Numbered from the stretch's first letter, positions 16,080 through 24,537 are shown. The stretch: DNA of 35,766 bases from Gammaproteobacteria bacterium (GCA_020027215.1 JAHRAO010000001.1:1-35766); one strand, 5' to 3'. Numbers and translations: made by a program. Notes: generated by a model not told the origin, from the letters alone.

Positions 16080-16612
16080 GAACACAATTAATTCCGACCC
16101 TGACCCCAGAACAATACAAACGGCAACAGCATCGCGCCACTTCACCGCATGCAGACTTATGGGCATTATTGGATAAGGTCACTGATCCAGAGATCCCCGT
16201 ACTGTCTATTTGGGATATCGGTATTTTGACCGATATTCAGCGTATTGGACAGCGGGTCGTGGTGACAATTACTCCAACTTACTCGGGATGTCCAGCGGTG
16301 GAAACTATTCGTGAAGATATTGCCGCTGTTTTATCTGCACACCATGTGCGTCATTTTGATATTGTGACCCAACTTGCACCGGCGTGGACAAGCGATTGGC
16401 TCACTGTTGAGGGACGGCGTAAATTACATCAATACGGCATTGCCCCACCGGCGTGCAATGCAGATGGTGCGGATCTCGCTGTCCAAGTAACCTGTCCGCA
16501 ATGCGATTCTACCAATACCGAGCAGGTGAGCGCATTTTCTTCAACGGCGTGTAAATCAATGTTTCGTTGTCAAGATTGCTTGGAATATTTTGATTATTTC
16601 AAACCAATTTAA
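16073..16612 (+). CDS. paaD: PaaD, MIP18-type assembly factor for the epoxidase
   Basis: Protein of 179 residues from ATG 16073 with a MIP18/DUF59 domain (LWALLDKVTDPEIPVLSIWDIG at the start, TPTYSGCPAVETI with a conserved Cys). The C-terminal zinc-ribbon-like Cys cluster has CPQCDS then CKSMFRCQDC and ends YFDYFKPI. PaaD is thought to help cofactor assembly, either iron-sulfur in PaaE or di-iron in PaaA, rather than catalysis. It closes the second paa block; paaE, its usual next neighbour, is instead more than 6 kb upstream behind paaA1. TTG at 16067 is an alternative start. Confidence 0.93.
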   Translation: MVRTQLIPTLTPEQYKRQQHRATSPHADLWALLDKVTDPEIPVLSIWDIGILTDIQRIGQRVVVTITPTYSGCPAVETIREDIAAVLSAHHVRHFDIVTQLAPAWTSDWLTVEGRRKLHQYGIAPPACNADGADLAVQVTCPQCDSTNTEQVSAFSSTACKSMFRCQDCLEYFDYFKPI

Positions 16613-16667
16613 GCTCCCCAAGTCATTTCAATTCGTCACAATTGTTGCGAAGTGAAGAAACACATTT

Positions 16668-17570
16668 TTGATATGGATGGTGTATCGTAAAAAGCCACCC
16701 TCAGCTACCTCCCTTTATCCTCAAATGAACAATCCCACCCCGCACATGAAAAATGATCAGCTCCCCAGCGATATGACGATGCAAACGGTTGGTACTCCAT
16801 TGCTCGGCTCCGACAAAGCCACAATTAATATCCAATCTTTAAACGTTTATTATGGAGACAAACAGGTCATTTTCTCGGTTTCTTTGGATATTCGCCGCAA
16901 CGAAGTGATCGCCATGATCGGTGCTTCCGGTTGTGGCAAGTCTACCTTTCTCCGCTGTTTTAACCGCATGAATGATATTGTTGAAGATTGCCGCGTAGAA
17001 GGTTCTATTTTGATGGACGGAAAGGATGTCAATTCGGCGCAAACGGATGTCGTGGCACTTCGCCAACAGGTGGGCATGGTTTTCCAGAAACCCAACCCTT
17101 TTCCCAAAACCATTTACGATAATATTGCGTATGGTCCGCGTATCCATGGATTGGCGGCAACAAAAAGTGACTTAGATGGTATTGTCGAAGAGTGTTTGCA
17201 ACGGGTCGGGCTGTGGGATGAAGTAAAAGATCGCATGCATCAATTAGCACCTACTTTATCAGGAGGACAACAGCAACGATTATGTATTGCGCGCACTATT
17301 TCTGTGAATCCAGACGTTATTCTGATGGATGAGCCCTGTTCAGCGTTGGATCCGATTGCCACCGCTAAAGTGGAGAATTTGATTACCGAATTGAGTGCCA
17401 ATTACACCATTGCCATCGTCACCCACTCTATGCAACAAGCCGCCCGCATTTCGGATCGCGTCGCTTATTTCTATTTAGGACGCCTAGTAGAAGTCAATAG
17501 TAGCGATAAAATATTTACCACCCCCGACCATCATCTCACAGAATCCTATATCACTGGGCGCTTCGGATAA
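16668..17570 (+). CDS. pstB: Phosphate ABC transporter ATP-binding protein PstB
   Basis: ATPase of the high-affinity phosphate importer PstSCAB. Numbering from TTG 16668: Walker [10 protein letters not shown] at 85-93, Q-loop VFQKPNPFP at 138-146, signature LSGGQQQ at 197-203, Walker B VILMDEP at 217-223, and the D-loop SALDP. The PSCS-like PCSALDPI and the end [10 protein letters not shown] identify PstB. Family members begin close to the [11 protein letters not shown] strand, so the roughly 45 extra residues here are probably not all translated. ATG at 16725 or 16746 are likely alternatives, but none has a clear ribosome site. pstS, pstC and pstA are absent; upstream is paaD and downstream phoU. 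Confidence 0.93.
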   Translation: MIWMVYRKKPPSATSLYPQMNNPTPHMKNDQLPSDMTMQTVGTPLLGSDKATINIQSLNVYYGDKQVIFSVSLDIRRNEVIAMIGASGCGKSTFLRCFNRMNDIVEDCRVEGSILMDGKDVNSAQTDVVALRQQVGMVFQKPNPFPKTIYDNIAYGPRIHGLAATKSDLDGIVEECLQRVGLWDEVKDRMHQLAPTLSGGQQQRLCIARTISVNPDVILMDEPCSALDPIATAKVENLITELSANYTIAIVTHSMQQAARISDRVAYFYLGRLVEVNSSDKIFTTPDHHLTESYITGRFG

Positions 17571-17577
17571 TTATCCG
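17564..17577. repeat. 14-bp perfect palindrome across the pstB stop
   Basis: CGGATAATTATCCG is perfectly self-complementary with no spacer and includes the pstB TAA stop. A TATAAT at 17579-17584 follows, just 9 bp before the phoU ATG. It has no T tract and no loop, so it is a poor terminator. A regulator site or chance are both possible. Confidence 0.35.
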
Positions 17578-17592
17578 TTATAATACATTGGC

Positions 17593-18321
17593 ATGGATGA
17601 ATTTCGCTTTGACAAACATACTTCGCAGCAATTTGATAGCGATCTGGTAGCGGTGCAAAACCATATGATAGAAATGGCTGGTTTTGTTGAGCAACAGATC
17701 AAAAATTCGTTAGATATTTTTATTCATCGCGATGTTGCGCGCGTAGTGGAAATCCGCTTACGCGATAAAACTGCCAATAAAATGGAAGTGGATATTACTG
17801 AAGAGTGTATGCAGATTGTCGCCCGTCGTCAGCCGGCAGCAGTTGATTTACGTTTGTTAATGTCGGTGATCCATTCAGTGTCGGATATAGAACGGATCGG
17901 TGATGAAGCGCGCAAAATATCTACTTTGAGCGAAGGTATGGTCATGCACCCTGCGCTCACTGCACACTATCGCGGCGTAAAATCCCTCGGCGATATGGTG
18001 CTGACAATGTTTCGTCAGGCAATCGATTCATTTGTGCGCCCAGACTTGAGTGTGGCCTATGATGTCTTGTGTCGCGACAAAGAAGTGAACGCCTGTTATG
18101 CAAGTGAGTTGGATAGGGTGATGAAAACCTTATCCAAAAACCCGCAAGTGGGAGCGTTGAATATCGGTTGGGCTTTGCGCTCTTTAGAGCGCATTGGCGA
18201 CCATTCCACGAATATTGCCGAACATTTAATTTATTGGATACTCGGTGAAGATGTGCGCCACCGTAATTTGGAATATATTGCACAACATATCGAAGATGCC
18301 CGATCATCCCGTAGCGCATAA
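17593..18321 (+). CDS. phoU: Phosphate-uptake regulator PhoU
   Basis: Helical peripheral protein that links the Pst transporter to PhoR/PhoB signalling and limits phosphate uptake. It has 242 residues with the two PhoU repeats. The metal-binding motifs are DIERIGDEARKI (Glu100, Asp104) and SLERIGDHSTNIAEH (Glu199, Asp203). It follows pstB by 22 bp, the classical order. Its last 26 bp overlap the predicted xseB start, so translation of the two may be coupled although the functions are unrelated. Confidence 0.94.
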   Translation: MDEFRFDKHTSQQFDSDLVAVQNHMIEMAGFVEQQIKNSLDIFIHRDVARVVEIRLRDKTANKMEVDITEECMQIVARRQPAAVDLRLLMSVIHSVSDIERIGDEARKISTLSEGMVMHPALTAHYRGVKSLGDMVLTMFRQAIDSFVRPDLSVAYDVLCRDKEVNACYASELDRVMKTLSKNPQVGALNIGWALRSLERIGDHSTNIAEHLIYWILGEDVRHRNLEYIAQHIEDARSSRSA

Positions 18322-18550
18322 AAACCCACCTGCTGATCCCCAATTGCTGTCTATGCAGTATGAGGAAGCAATGGGGGAATTAAAGGAGTTAATAAATGCA
18401 ATGGAAGGCGGTGAACTCTCTTTAGAACAGTCAATGCAGTATTTTGAGCGTGGGAGAGATCTAGTAGCACATTGTCAGCGCATATTAGATGAAGCCCAAT
18501 TGAAAATTGAAGAGATTTCTTTAACTAACCAGGCGGATGAGGAGCAATAA
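18296..18550 (+). CDS. xseB: Exodeoxyribonuclease VII small subunit
   Basis: Small subunit of exonuclease VII, which degrades single-stranded DNA together with XseA. It has 84 residues. The core YEEAMGELKELINAMEGGELSLEQSMQYFERGRDLV lies around 20-56 and is the diagnostic two-helix hairpin, followed by RILDEAQLKIEEI. ATG at 18296 was chosen because it gives the normal length; the longer open frame back to 18245 only shadows phoU. It precedes ispA with a TAATG overlap, the standard gammaproteobacterial xseB-ispA-dxs order. xseA is not in the window. Confidence 0.92.
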   Translation: MPDHPVAHKNPPADPQLLSMQYEEAMGELKELINAMEGGELSLEQSMQYFERGRDLVAHCQRILDEAQLKIEEISLTNQADEEQ

Positions 18551-19455
18551 TGTCATCCCCTTTGCTGGACGTGCAAGATGCCTCTGGACTTGCCCCATTG
18601 CGCCATCGCTCTGATAGGGCTTTACAGATTTTATTTGATCATTTATCGAGCGAACACACCTATCCACAACGTTTACTAGAAGCAATGCGCTACGCTGTTG
18701 AAGGCGGCAAGCGTTTTCGTGCAATGTTGGTTTATGGAGCGGCAAAAGCAATGAGTCAATCACACCCAGCTCCTGTAGATGAACAAGCGCTGGATCAAGT
18801 GGCATGTAGTGTGGAGTTGATCCATGCTTACTCGCTCGTTCACGATGACTTGCCGGCAATGGATGATGATGACCTGCGTCGCGGTAAGCCAAGTTGCCAT
18901 AAACAATACGATGAAATCACTGCTATTTTAGCCGGAGATGCTCTGCAATCGTTAGCGTTTGAGTGCTTGACAAAAAAAAATGATTTGCCTGACCAGCAAC
19001 AAATCCAACTGATTGCCTTGTTGGCGCGTGCAATTGGCGGGGGCGGTATGGTCGGTGGACAATTCGATGATTGCTACTTGCCGACCCGCACCTCCAATCC
19101 AACAGTGGAAGAATTGACAGATATTCACCGCATGAAAAGCGGTGCTTTGATGCGCGCAGCAACATGTATGGGAGGTATAGTGGGCGGAGCGGTCGGTGAG
19201 CAAATAGATCTCTTGGCGGCTTATGCAGACTGTGTAGGATTAGCGTTTCAGCTTCATGATGATGTATTGGATAGCGAAAATGATAATAACGCAGCGCGAG
19301 ATATGGCAAACTATGTGCATTATCATGGCACTGCCGGTGCCCGTGCTATGGCACAACAATGGCAGAAGGAATCAATGACTCATTTGGCTGTCCTATCGCG
19401 TCAGGCGGATATTTTATCGCAGCTCGCACAATTTACTGTTGCTCGCACTGTTTGA
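18550..19455 (+). CDS. ispA: (2E,6E)-farnesyl diphosphate synthase
   Basis: Short-chain polyprenyl synthase that condenses isopentenyl diphosphate with allylic diphosphates to give farnesyl diphosphate. It has 301 residues. GGKRFR at 52-57, first Asp-rich motif DDLPAMD at 99-105, GMVGGQ at 166-171 and second Asp-rich motif DDVLD at 237-241 are all present. The region after the second motif is odd. The usual GK-[ST]-TYP loop (in E. coli about 25 residues further on) is replaced by a shorter DSENDNNAARDMANYVHYHG stretch without the Lys-Ser/Thr pair. The core chemistry should survive, but diphosphate binding may differ. Cotranscription with xseB and dxs is likely. Confidence 0.92.
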   Translation: MSSPLLDVQDASGLAPLRHRSDRALQILFDHLSSEHTYPQRLLEAMRYAVEGGKRFRAMLVYGAAKAMSQSHPAPVDEQALDQVACSVELIHAYSLVHDDLPAMDDDDLRRGKPSCHKQYDEITAILAGDALQSLAFECLTKKNDLPDQQQIQLIALLARAIGGGGMVGGQFDDCYLPTRTSNPTVEELTDIHRMKSGALMRAATCMGGIVGGAVGEQIDLLAAYADCVGLAFQLHDDVLDSENDNNAARDMANYVHYHGTAGARAMAQQWQKESMTHLAVLSRQADILSQLAQFTVARTV

Positions 19456-19472
19456 ATGCCAATATTCTATAA

Positions 19473-19493
19473 TCACACCGTCTTGATGTGTGA
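19473..19493 (+). other. Hairpin in the dxs leader
   Basis: TCACAC (19473-19478) pairs with GTGTGA (19488-19493) over a 9-base loop, just after a TATAAT at 19468-19473. No T tract follows, so it is not a clear terminator. It lies 15 bp before the dxs start. Confidence 0.3.
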
Positions 19494-19508
19494 AATGGGG
19501 TAAATTGC

Positions 19509-21362
19509 ATGGACTTTCTTAAATTACCAACCGAACTCCCCTCGACGCCCTTATTGGATCACATTGACTCCCCCGTCCAACTCCGTCAGCTGAATGAAAA
19601 ACAATTGCCGCAATTAGCCGATGAGTTACGTGCTTTTTTATTGTATTGTGTCGGTCAAACGGGCGGACATTTTGGCGCGGGTTTAGGCGTCATTGAATTA
19701 ACCATCGCACTCCACTATTTATTTGACACCCCGCGCGACCGTATTATTTGGGATGTCGGACATCAGTGTTACCCCCATAAAATACTGACCGGCAGGCGCA
19801 CGCACATGAATACTTTGCGCAAAAAAGATGGCTTGGCGGGGTTCCTCAAACGTGAAGAAAGTGAGTATGATTTATTTGGTGCCGGACATTCCAGCACCAG
19901 CATTAGTGCGGCTTTAGGCATGGCTTTAGCTGCGCGCCATCGCAGTGATCCGCATCGCACCGTTGCGGTGATAGGCGATGGTGCAATTACTGCCGGTATG
20001 GCTTATGAAGCTATGGGACACGCCGGACATACCCGTGCCGATTTATTGATTATTTTGAATGATAACCAAATGTCCATTTCTAAAAATATCGGCGGTATCC
20101 ATAATTATTTGGCGCGTATATGGGCAAGCAAAATGTATACCGGCATGCGTGCTGGTGGCGAAAAAATATTTGCTAAATTACCGCAAGCGGTCAATTTAGC
20201 TCGCCGCGCCGAAGAACACATTAAAGGGATGGTGAGTCCGGGTACTTTGTTTGAAGAGATTGGCTTTAACTATATCGGGCCTATCAATGGTCACGATTTG
20301 AATATATTAATTCCGACTTTGCGCAACATTTATCGCTTACCTGGGCCTCAATTTTTACATCTTCTCACCGTGAAAGGTAAAGGATTTCCCGATGCCGAAG
20401 AAGATCCGATTAAATATCACGCCATCAGTAAAGTTGGCGTGGCACCCGCGAAACGACTGAAATACCAAGATGTTTTTGGCGCATGGCTGTGTGATATGGC
20501 GGAGCAGGACGAGCGCCTATTTGGTCTGACGCCCGCGATGTGTGAAGGATCGGGTATGGTAGAGTTTTCGAAAAAATTTCCCGATCGTTTTTTTGATGTA
20601 GCGATTGCCGAACAACATTGTGTCACTTTTTCCGCTGGATTGGCGTGTGCGGGATTTAAACCTGTGGTGGCGATTTATTCCACTTTTTTGCAGCGCGCTT
20701 ACGATCAGTTGATCCATGATGTTGCTCTACAAAATCTTGATGTTTTATTTGCTCTTGATCGCGCGGGTTTGGTGGGCGAAGATGGTCCCACGCATGCCGG
20801 TGCATTTGACATCAGCTATTTGCGACCAATACCCAATATGGTGGTGATGACGCCTGCCGATGAAAATGAAACGCGCTTGTTATTGACTACGGGCTACGAT
20901 TACGCTGGTCCTGCGGCGGTGCGTTATCCCCGTGGCAGTGGGCCTGGGGTGAACATTACACCCCAGTTAGAAAAGGTTGTATTAGGCCGTGGGCGAGTAA
21001 TACGCCAAGGGAAACGAGTGGCGATATTGAATTTTGGCGCGCTGTTAGCGACGGCACAAAAAGTTGCAGAAAAGTTGGACGCGACACTAATGGATATGCG
21101 TTTTGTCAAGCCGCTGGATACGACGCTCATCGACACAGTTACCGATAATCATCAATTATTGGTCACCTTAGAAGACAATGTGGTGAGCGGTGGAGCGGGT
21201 AGTGCGGTCAATGAATGGTTATTCGCCCACAAAAAAAGTGTGCAAATGCTCAATTTGGGATTACCGGATCGTTTTATTGAACACGCAACCCGATACGAGC
21301 AGTTAGCCAGCTGCCATTTAACGCCGGAAAGCATTGAAGCTACTATTAAATGGCGCTTATAA
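19509..21362 (+). CDS. dxs: 1-deoxy-D-xylulose-5-phosphate synthase
   Basis: Thiamine-diphosphate enzyme that joins pyruvate and glyceraldehyde 3-phosphate, the first step of the MEP isoprenoid pathway. It has 617 residues. N-terminal domain: [19 protein letters not shown] (52-70), [13 protein letters not shown] (84-96), and the ThDP/Mg motif [13 protein letters not shown]...NDNQMSI (156-190). The pyrimidine domain has VAIAEQH with the catalytic Glu near 369, then [12 protein letters not shown] transketolase C-terminal domain follows. A GGGG-like ribosome site precedes ATG 19509. The last six bases (TTATAA) are shared with the end of the convergent ribA. Confidence 0.97.
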   Translation: MDFLKLPTELPSTPLLDHIDSPVQLRQLNEKQLPQLADELRAFLLYCVGQTGGHFGAGLGVIELTIALHYLFDTPRDRIIWDVGHQCYPHKILTGRRTHMNTLRKKDGLAGFLKREESEYDLFGAGHSSTSISAALGMALAARHRSDPHRTVAVIGDGAITAGMAYEAMGHAGHTRADLLIILNDNQMSISKNIGGIHNYLARIWASKMYTGMRAGGEKIFAKLPQAVNLARRAEEHIKGMVSPGTLFEEIGFNYIGPINGHDLNILIPTLRNIYRLPGPQFLHLLTVKGKGFPDAEEDPIKYHAISKVGVAPAKRLKYQDVFGAWLCDMAEQDERLFGLTPAMCEGSGMVEFSKKFPDRFFDVAIAEQHCVTFSAGLACAGFKPVVAIYSTFLQRAYDQLIHDVALQNLDVLFALDRAGLVGEDGPTHAGAFDISYLRPIPNMVVMTPADENETRLLLTTGYDYAGPAAVRYPRGSGPGVNITPQLEKVVLGRGRVIRQGKRVAILNFGALLATAQKVAEKLDATLMDMRFVKPLDTTLIDTVTDNHQLLVTLEDNVVSGGAGSAVNEWLFAHKKSVQMLNLGLPDRFIEHATRYEQLASCHLTPESIEATIKWRL

Positions 21363-21962
21363 CCAATGCCCCATTTTCTGTGCTTTTGCCGCTAAATAAT
21401 GAGTATTGTGTGGATTATGTTGAGTGATCAGGGGAACCCGCTCGGCAATGACCAACCCGAGTTCTTTTAATGCATTGATTTTATGTGGGTTATTGGTCAT
21501 CAAACGCACAGTGGTAATAGATAAGTGGGCAAAAATAGGTTTACAAATACTGTAATCACGGTTATCGGCAACGAATCCGAGTTGTTCGTTTGCCTCCACG
21601 GTATCCGCTCCCGTATCTTGTAATGAATAGGCACGAATTTTATTGTATAACCCGATATTGCGCCCTTCTTGTTGTAAATAAACGATGACCCCACTTCCCG
21701 ATGAGACGACCAATTGCATGGCAAGCTCGAGCTGTGCGCCGCAATCACACCGTTGGCTAAATAGAGCGTCCCCAGTTAAGCAACTGGAATGCACCCGAGC
21801 TAACACTGGTTGAGTGGGATCAATCGTCCCAAAAGTCAGCAATGCATGTTCCTTGTTGGTTGCAGATTCTAAAAATACATAAAGGGTAAATTTACCCCAT
21901 TCTGTGGGGAGATCTGCCGAAACAATTGGTGAAGTCGACGGAGATGGTTGGGAACCAATCAC
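21357..21962 (-). CDS. ribA: GTP cyclohydrolase II
   Basis: Zinc enzyme that opens GTP to the first riboflavin precursor. It has 201 residues. The zinc Cys are C61, C72 and C74 in [36 protein letters not shown] holds the catalytic Arg, and [11 protein letters not shown] and NNPHKINAL are family signatures. There is no DHBP synthase (RibB) domain attached, so this is the stand-alone type. It is convergent with dxs and ends inside it by 6 bp. Upstream is a 247-bp AT-rich spacer shared with the cytochrome gene; I see no FMN riboswitch there. Confidence 0.95.
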   Translation of the reverse strand: MIGSQPSPSTSPIVSADLPTEWGKFTLYVFLESATNKEHALLTFGTIDPTQPVLARVHSSCLTGDALFSQRCDCGAQLELAMQLVVSSGSGVIVYLQQEGRNIGLYNKIRAYSLQDTGADTVEANEQLGFVADNRDYSICKPIFAHLSITTVRLMTNNPHKINALKELGLVIAERVPLITQHNPHNTHYLAAKAQKMGHWL

Positions 21963-22209
21963 TATATTATCCAGATAGAAAAAGTAATGAAATCAAGTGG
22001 TATTTGTGTACACGGTAAAGTAAGTATTATATACCTTTAATTTTTTCTTCATTACGGTATGCAATCAGTTATAATTCTGTGTAGGACGTATAATTGAATA
22101 CTAACCCCCCTGCATCCATCGTAATGAACTTATATAGTAATTGTTTTTCCGTGCTATCGACGCTTTCGGATGCCCGATGACTGTTAAACAGGACTGCAGG
22201 AGAACGGCG

Positions 22210-22833
22210 ATGAAAAATACGGCTTATTGGATATGCTGTGCGATTTTAATAAATGGGTTGTCCGCCCATATATGGGCAGTCACCGCGGGCGATCCCGTTG
22301 CTGGGCAGCGCAAAACCAAGTTGTGCAATACCTGCCATAATATTGATGGCAATAGCGTGGCAGAAATTTTTCCTAAACTTGCCGGACAGAATATCAGGTA
22401 TCTTTTGGATACCATGTTGGCGATCAAAGAAGGGCGTCGCGCAGTGCCTGAAATGATCGATCAATTGGATGAATTTAATCGGCGTGATTTGCTGGATATC
22501 GCCACTTTTTATGCCCAACAGACAATGACCGGCGGTGCGGCGGTACCAGAAAACATTGCATTGGGTAGCCAGTTATACCGTAGCGGAGACAAAAAGCGTA
22601 AGATTATGGCATGCACAGCGTGTCATTCACCGCTGGGTCGGGGTAATCCCTTAGCTGGATTTCCGTTTTTGGCTGGACAACATGCGGCATATATTGTGAA
22701 ACGTCTGCGCAATTATCGCGGCGAAAAATGCGCACGAGACCAATCCGACTGCATTATGCCCTTGATTGCGCGTAAAATGAATGATGAAGAGATAGAAGCA
22801 GTCGCTAATTATATTGTAGGATTAAGAAAATGA
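22210..22833 (+). CDS. Diheme cytochrome c, c4 type
   Basis: Periplasmic electron carrier, 207 residues from ATG 22210. The signal peptide covers roughly 1-26 with a hydrophobic core and an AVTAG cleavage area. Two c-type domains bind heme at CNTCH (39-43) and CTACH (135-139). Candidate axial Met residues are M82 (VPEM) and M183 (CIMP). The start is fixed by AGGAG 6 bp upstream; the open frame extends back to a TTG at 22141, but that part is not signal-like. dsbA overlaps its end by 4 bp (ATGA), a known cytochrome c4-dsbA pairing. It probably shuttles electrons from the bc1 complex to an oxidase. Confidence 0.9.
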   Translation: MKNTAYWICCAILINGLSAHIWAVTAGDPVAGQRKTKLCNTCHNIDGNSVAEIFPKLAGQNIRYLLDTMLAIKEGRRAVPEMIDQLDEFNRRDLLDIATFYAQQTMTGGAAVPENIALGSQLYRSGDKKRKIMACTACHSPLGRGNPLAGFPFLAGQHAAYIVKRLRNYRGEKCARDQSDCIMPLIARKMNDEEIEAVANYIVGLRK

Positions 22834-23498
22834 ACAAGATCGTATGTACTGTGGTCGGTGTGCTATTATTTGGTATGACCTGCGTATGGGCAGAAACCCC
22901 GCAATATCGCGAAGGTGTGCATTACCAACGCTTACCACAACCCCTCACACAATTAAAACAAGATAAAATTGAAGTGGCCTACTTTTTTTGGTACGGGTGT
23001 CCGAGTTGCTATCACTTTGCACCTATTGTGAAAACATGGCGGAAAACTTTGCCCCAAGATGTTGTTTATCAAGGTTCGCCAGCGATTTGGCAACCGATTA
23101 TGCAACTTCATGCGACGGCATTCTATGCTGCGCGCGCGTTACGTGTCCTTAATCGTGTCCATATGGCAATTTTCACCGCCATGCACGCTGAGCGCAATAA
23201 TTTGGCGTCCTTTCCCGCAATTATAAAATTGGTCACTAAGTTAGGAGTAGATAGCGAACGTTTTGAAAAAGCATTTCGTTCTTTCGGTGTAAAAAATATG
23301 GTGCGGCAATCCGAATTACGCGCCCGACAATACCGAGTGAGCGGCACGCCCCAAATTGGTATCAATGGTAAATATTTGATCGCAATAAACCGTCAAAATG
23401 AGATGTCTTATTCAGATATGCTGAAAGTTGCCAATTATTTAATTGAAAAAGAACGTCAGGCGATGCGCCAATCGCCCGTTAAAAAAGATAAACCCTAA
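22830..23498 (+). CDS. dsbA: Thiol:disulfide interchange protein DsbA-like
   Basis: Periplasmic disulfide oxidoreductase of 222 residues. The signal peptide ends near CVWAE (about residue 21). The thioredoxin-fold active site is FFWYGCPSCYHF with Cys57 and Cys60, and a cis-Pro is in SGTPQIGING. The dipeptide between the Cys is Pro-Ser instead of the Pro-His of E. coli DsbA, which usually tunes the redox potential. It is translationally coupled to the cytochrome upstream by ATGA. Likely clients nearby are the Cys-bearing envelope proteins at 31603 and 32703. dsbB is not in the window. Confidence 0.9.
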   Translation: MNKIVCTVVGVLLFGMTCVWAETPQYREGVHYQRLPQPLTQLKQDKIEVAYFFWYGCPSCYHFAPIVKTWRKTLPQDVVYQGSPAIWQPIMQLHATAFYAARALRVLNRVHMAIFTAMHAERNNLASFPAIIKLVTKLGVDSERFEKAFRSFGVKNMVRQSELRARQYRVSGTPQIGINGKYLIAINRQNEMSYSDMLKVANYLIEKERQAMRQSPVKKDKP

Positions 23499-23501
23499 GG
23501 T

Positions 23502-23801
23502 ATGGGCCGGACAATGAATGATAATCATGTAATCTCCGAAATTTTTGCTGAAGATTTAGGCAATGTCTCAGTCACCAATCACGGTATGCTAATGCTCCAT
23601 TTCACTGGGCGTTCGTTGCATCCTAAAATGGAAGATAACGAAGATGCTTCAGCGGTAGTCAAAGTGCGGGTAGTATTACCGCTGCACGCCATAGTAGAAT
23701 GTACCAATTTATTGAACGGTATGTTACAAAAATTAGAAAAAGAGGGTGTCATTAAACGTGTTGAGTCCTCCAGCAATAAATCAGACGACAAGGTTCATTA
23801 A
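23502..23801 (+). CDS. Small conserved-looking protein of unknown function
   Basis: 99 residues, mildly acidic N-terminal half and basic end, no signal peptide, no Cys. An N-terminal strand-like part (SEIFAEDLGNVSVTNHGMLMLHF) is followed by VKVRVVLPLHAIVECTNLLNGML, and a charged helix LEKEGVIKR closes it. The layout, beta strands then an R-V-L-P-HA helix, recalls the small DUF3467 family. I am not certain of that, and no function is implied. It starts 3 bp after dsbA, so it is probably in the same operon. ATG 23514 is an alternative start. Confidence 0.65.
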   Translation: MGRTMNDNHVISEIFAEDLGNVSVTNHGMLMLHFTGRSLHPKMEDNEDASAVVKVRVVLPLHAIVECTNLLNGMLQKLEKEGVIKRVESSSNKSDDKVH

Positions 23802-24075
23802 CAGAGATGCCTGTTAAATGCAATGTTACAGGTCTATTCATGAAAATCAAGGAATCTTTCAACGCGGCTTCTTTTAATAACCTTATCTTTACCCGATTTG
23901 ACTTTCTCTTTTTAATTGGTCCACTGTACTAAATACTATAGATGCTGATTTATTGTTGTCGATTCGCATATATTGACAATATTGCGTCCAATGTGAAGGT
24001 AATGCAGAAATGAAAATCCCTTTTAATGTATAATGCGTAAATTATTCTGATGGATGCGTATCGAATTGGATAACC
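23802..24075. other. Longest non-coding gap, upstream of rplM
   Basis: 274 bp without a gene. CCTGT/ACAGG (5 bp) near 23810-23832 is a weak inverted repeat after the 99-residue gene. TTGACA at 23973-23978 is a perfect -35 but has only GGTAAT 19 bp downstream. A TATAAT at 24029-24034 has no good -35. One of these probably drives rplM-rpsI. I see no RNA motif I can name. Confidence 0.35.
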
Positions 24076-24537
24076 GTGAAAACTAAAAGCTTTAATGATA
24101 ATGACATCACTTGCGAATGGTATCTCATTGATGCCTCGCATTGTGTTTTAGGACGCTTAGCGTCTGCAATCGCCTATTATTTACGCGGAAAACATAAACC
24201 AGAATATACGCCGCATACAAACTGTAGCGACCATATTGTGGTGGTGAATGCCCAGCATGTGCGTGTGACCGGTAATAAAAAACAGCAAAAAAAATATTAT
24301 TCCCATAGCGGTTATCCCGGCGGCTTGAAAGAAATGTCTTACCAAGACTTGATGAAGCGTTCGCCCGAAAAAGTCATTCGCCATGCAGTAGAGGGAATGT
24401 TGCCCCGCAACCCGCTGGGGAGACAGATGGCGAAACGTTTGTCGGTCTACCCGAGCGCCGAACACCCACATAGCGCTCAAAATCCACAAATGATTCCGTT
24501 TGATAGTATGAAATCCCCTATGGTATCTGAAACATGA
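24076..24537 (+). CDS. rplM: 50S ribosomal protein L13
   Basis: Large-subunit protein L13, 153 residues from GTG 24076 (E. coli 142). Diagnostic blocks are [49 protein letters not shown] and [19 protein letters not shown]. About ten extra residues at the C-terminus ([11 protein letters not shown]) go beyond the usual end. It overlaps rpsI by 4 bp (ATGA), so the pair is translationally coupled. Confidence 0.97.
   Translation: MKTKSFNDNDITCEWYLIDASHCVLGRLASAIAYYLRGKHKPEYTPHTNCSDHIVVVNAQHVRVTGNKKQQKKYYSHSGYPGGLKEMSYQDLMKRSPEKVIRHAVEGMLPRNPLGRQMAKRLSVYPSAEHPHSAQNPQMIPFDSMKSPMVSET

Noticed and set aside
21963-22209. FMN riboswitch or other structured leader upstream of ribA
   Set aside because: No conserved FMN-aptamer segments found; the spacer is simply AT-rich with two TATAAT boxes lacking -35 partners.
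23973-24003. TTGACA-N19-GGTAAT as the rplM promoter
   Set aside because: Perfect -35 but a poor -10 and long spacing; mentioned in the gap entry, not called as a promoter.
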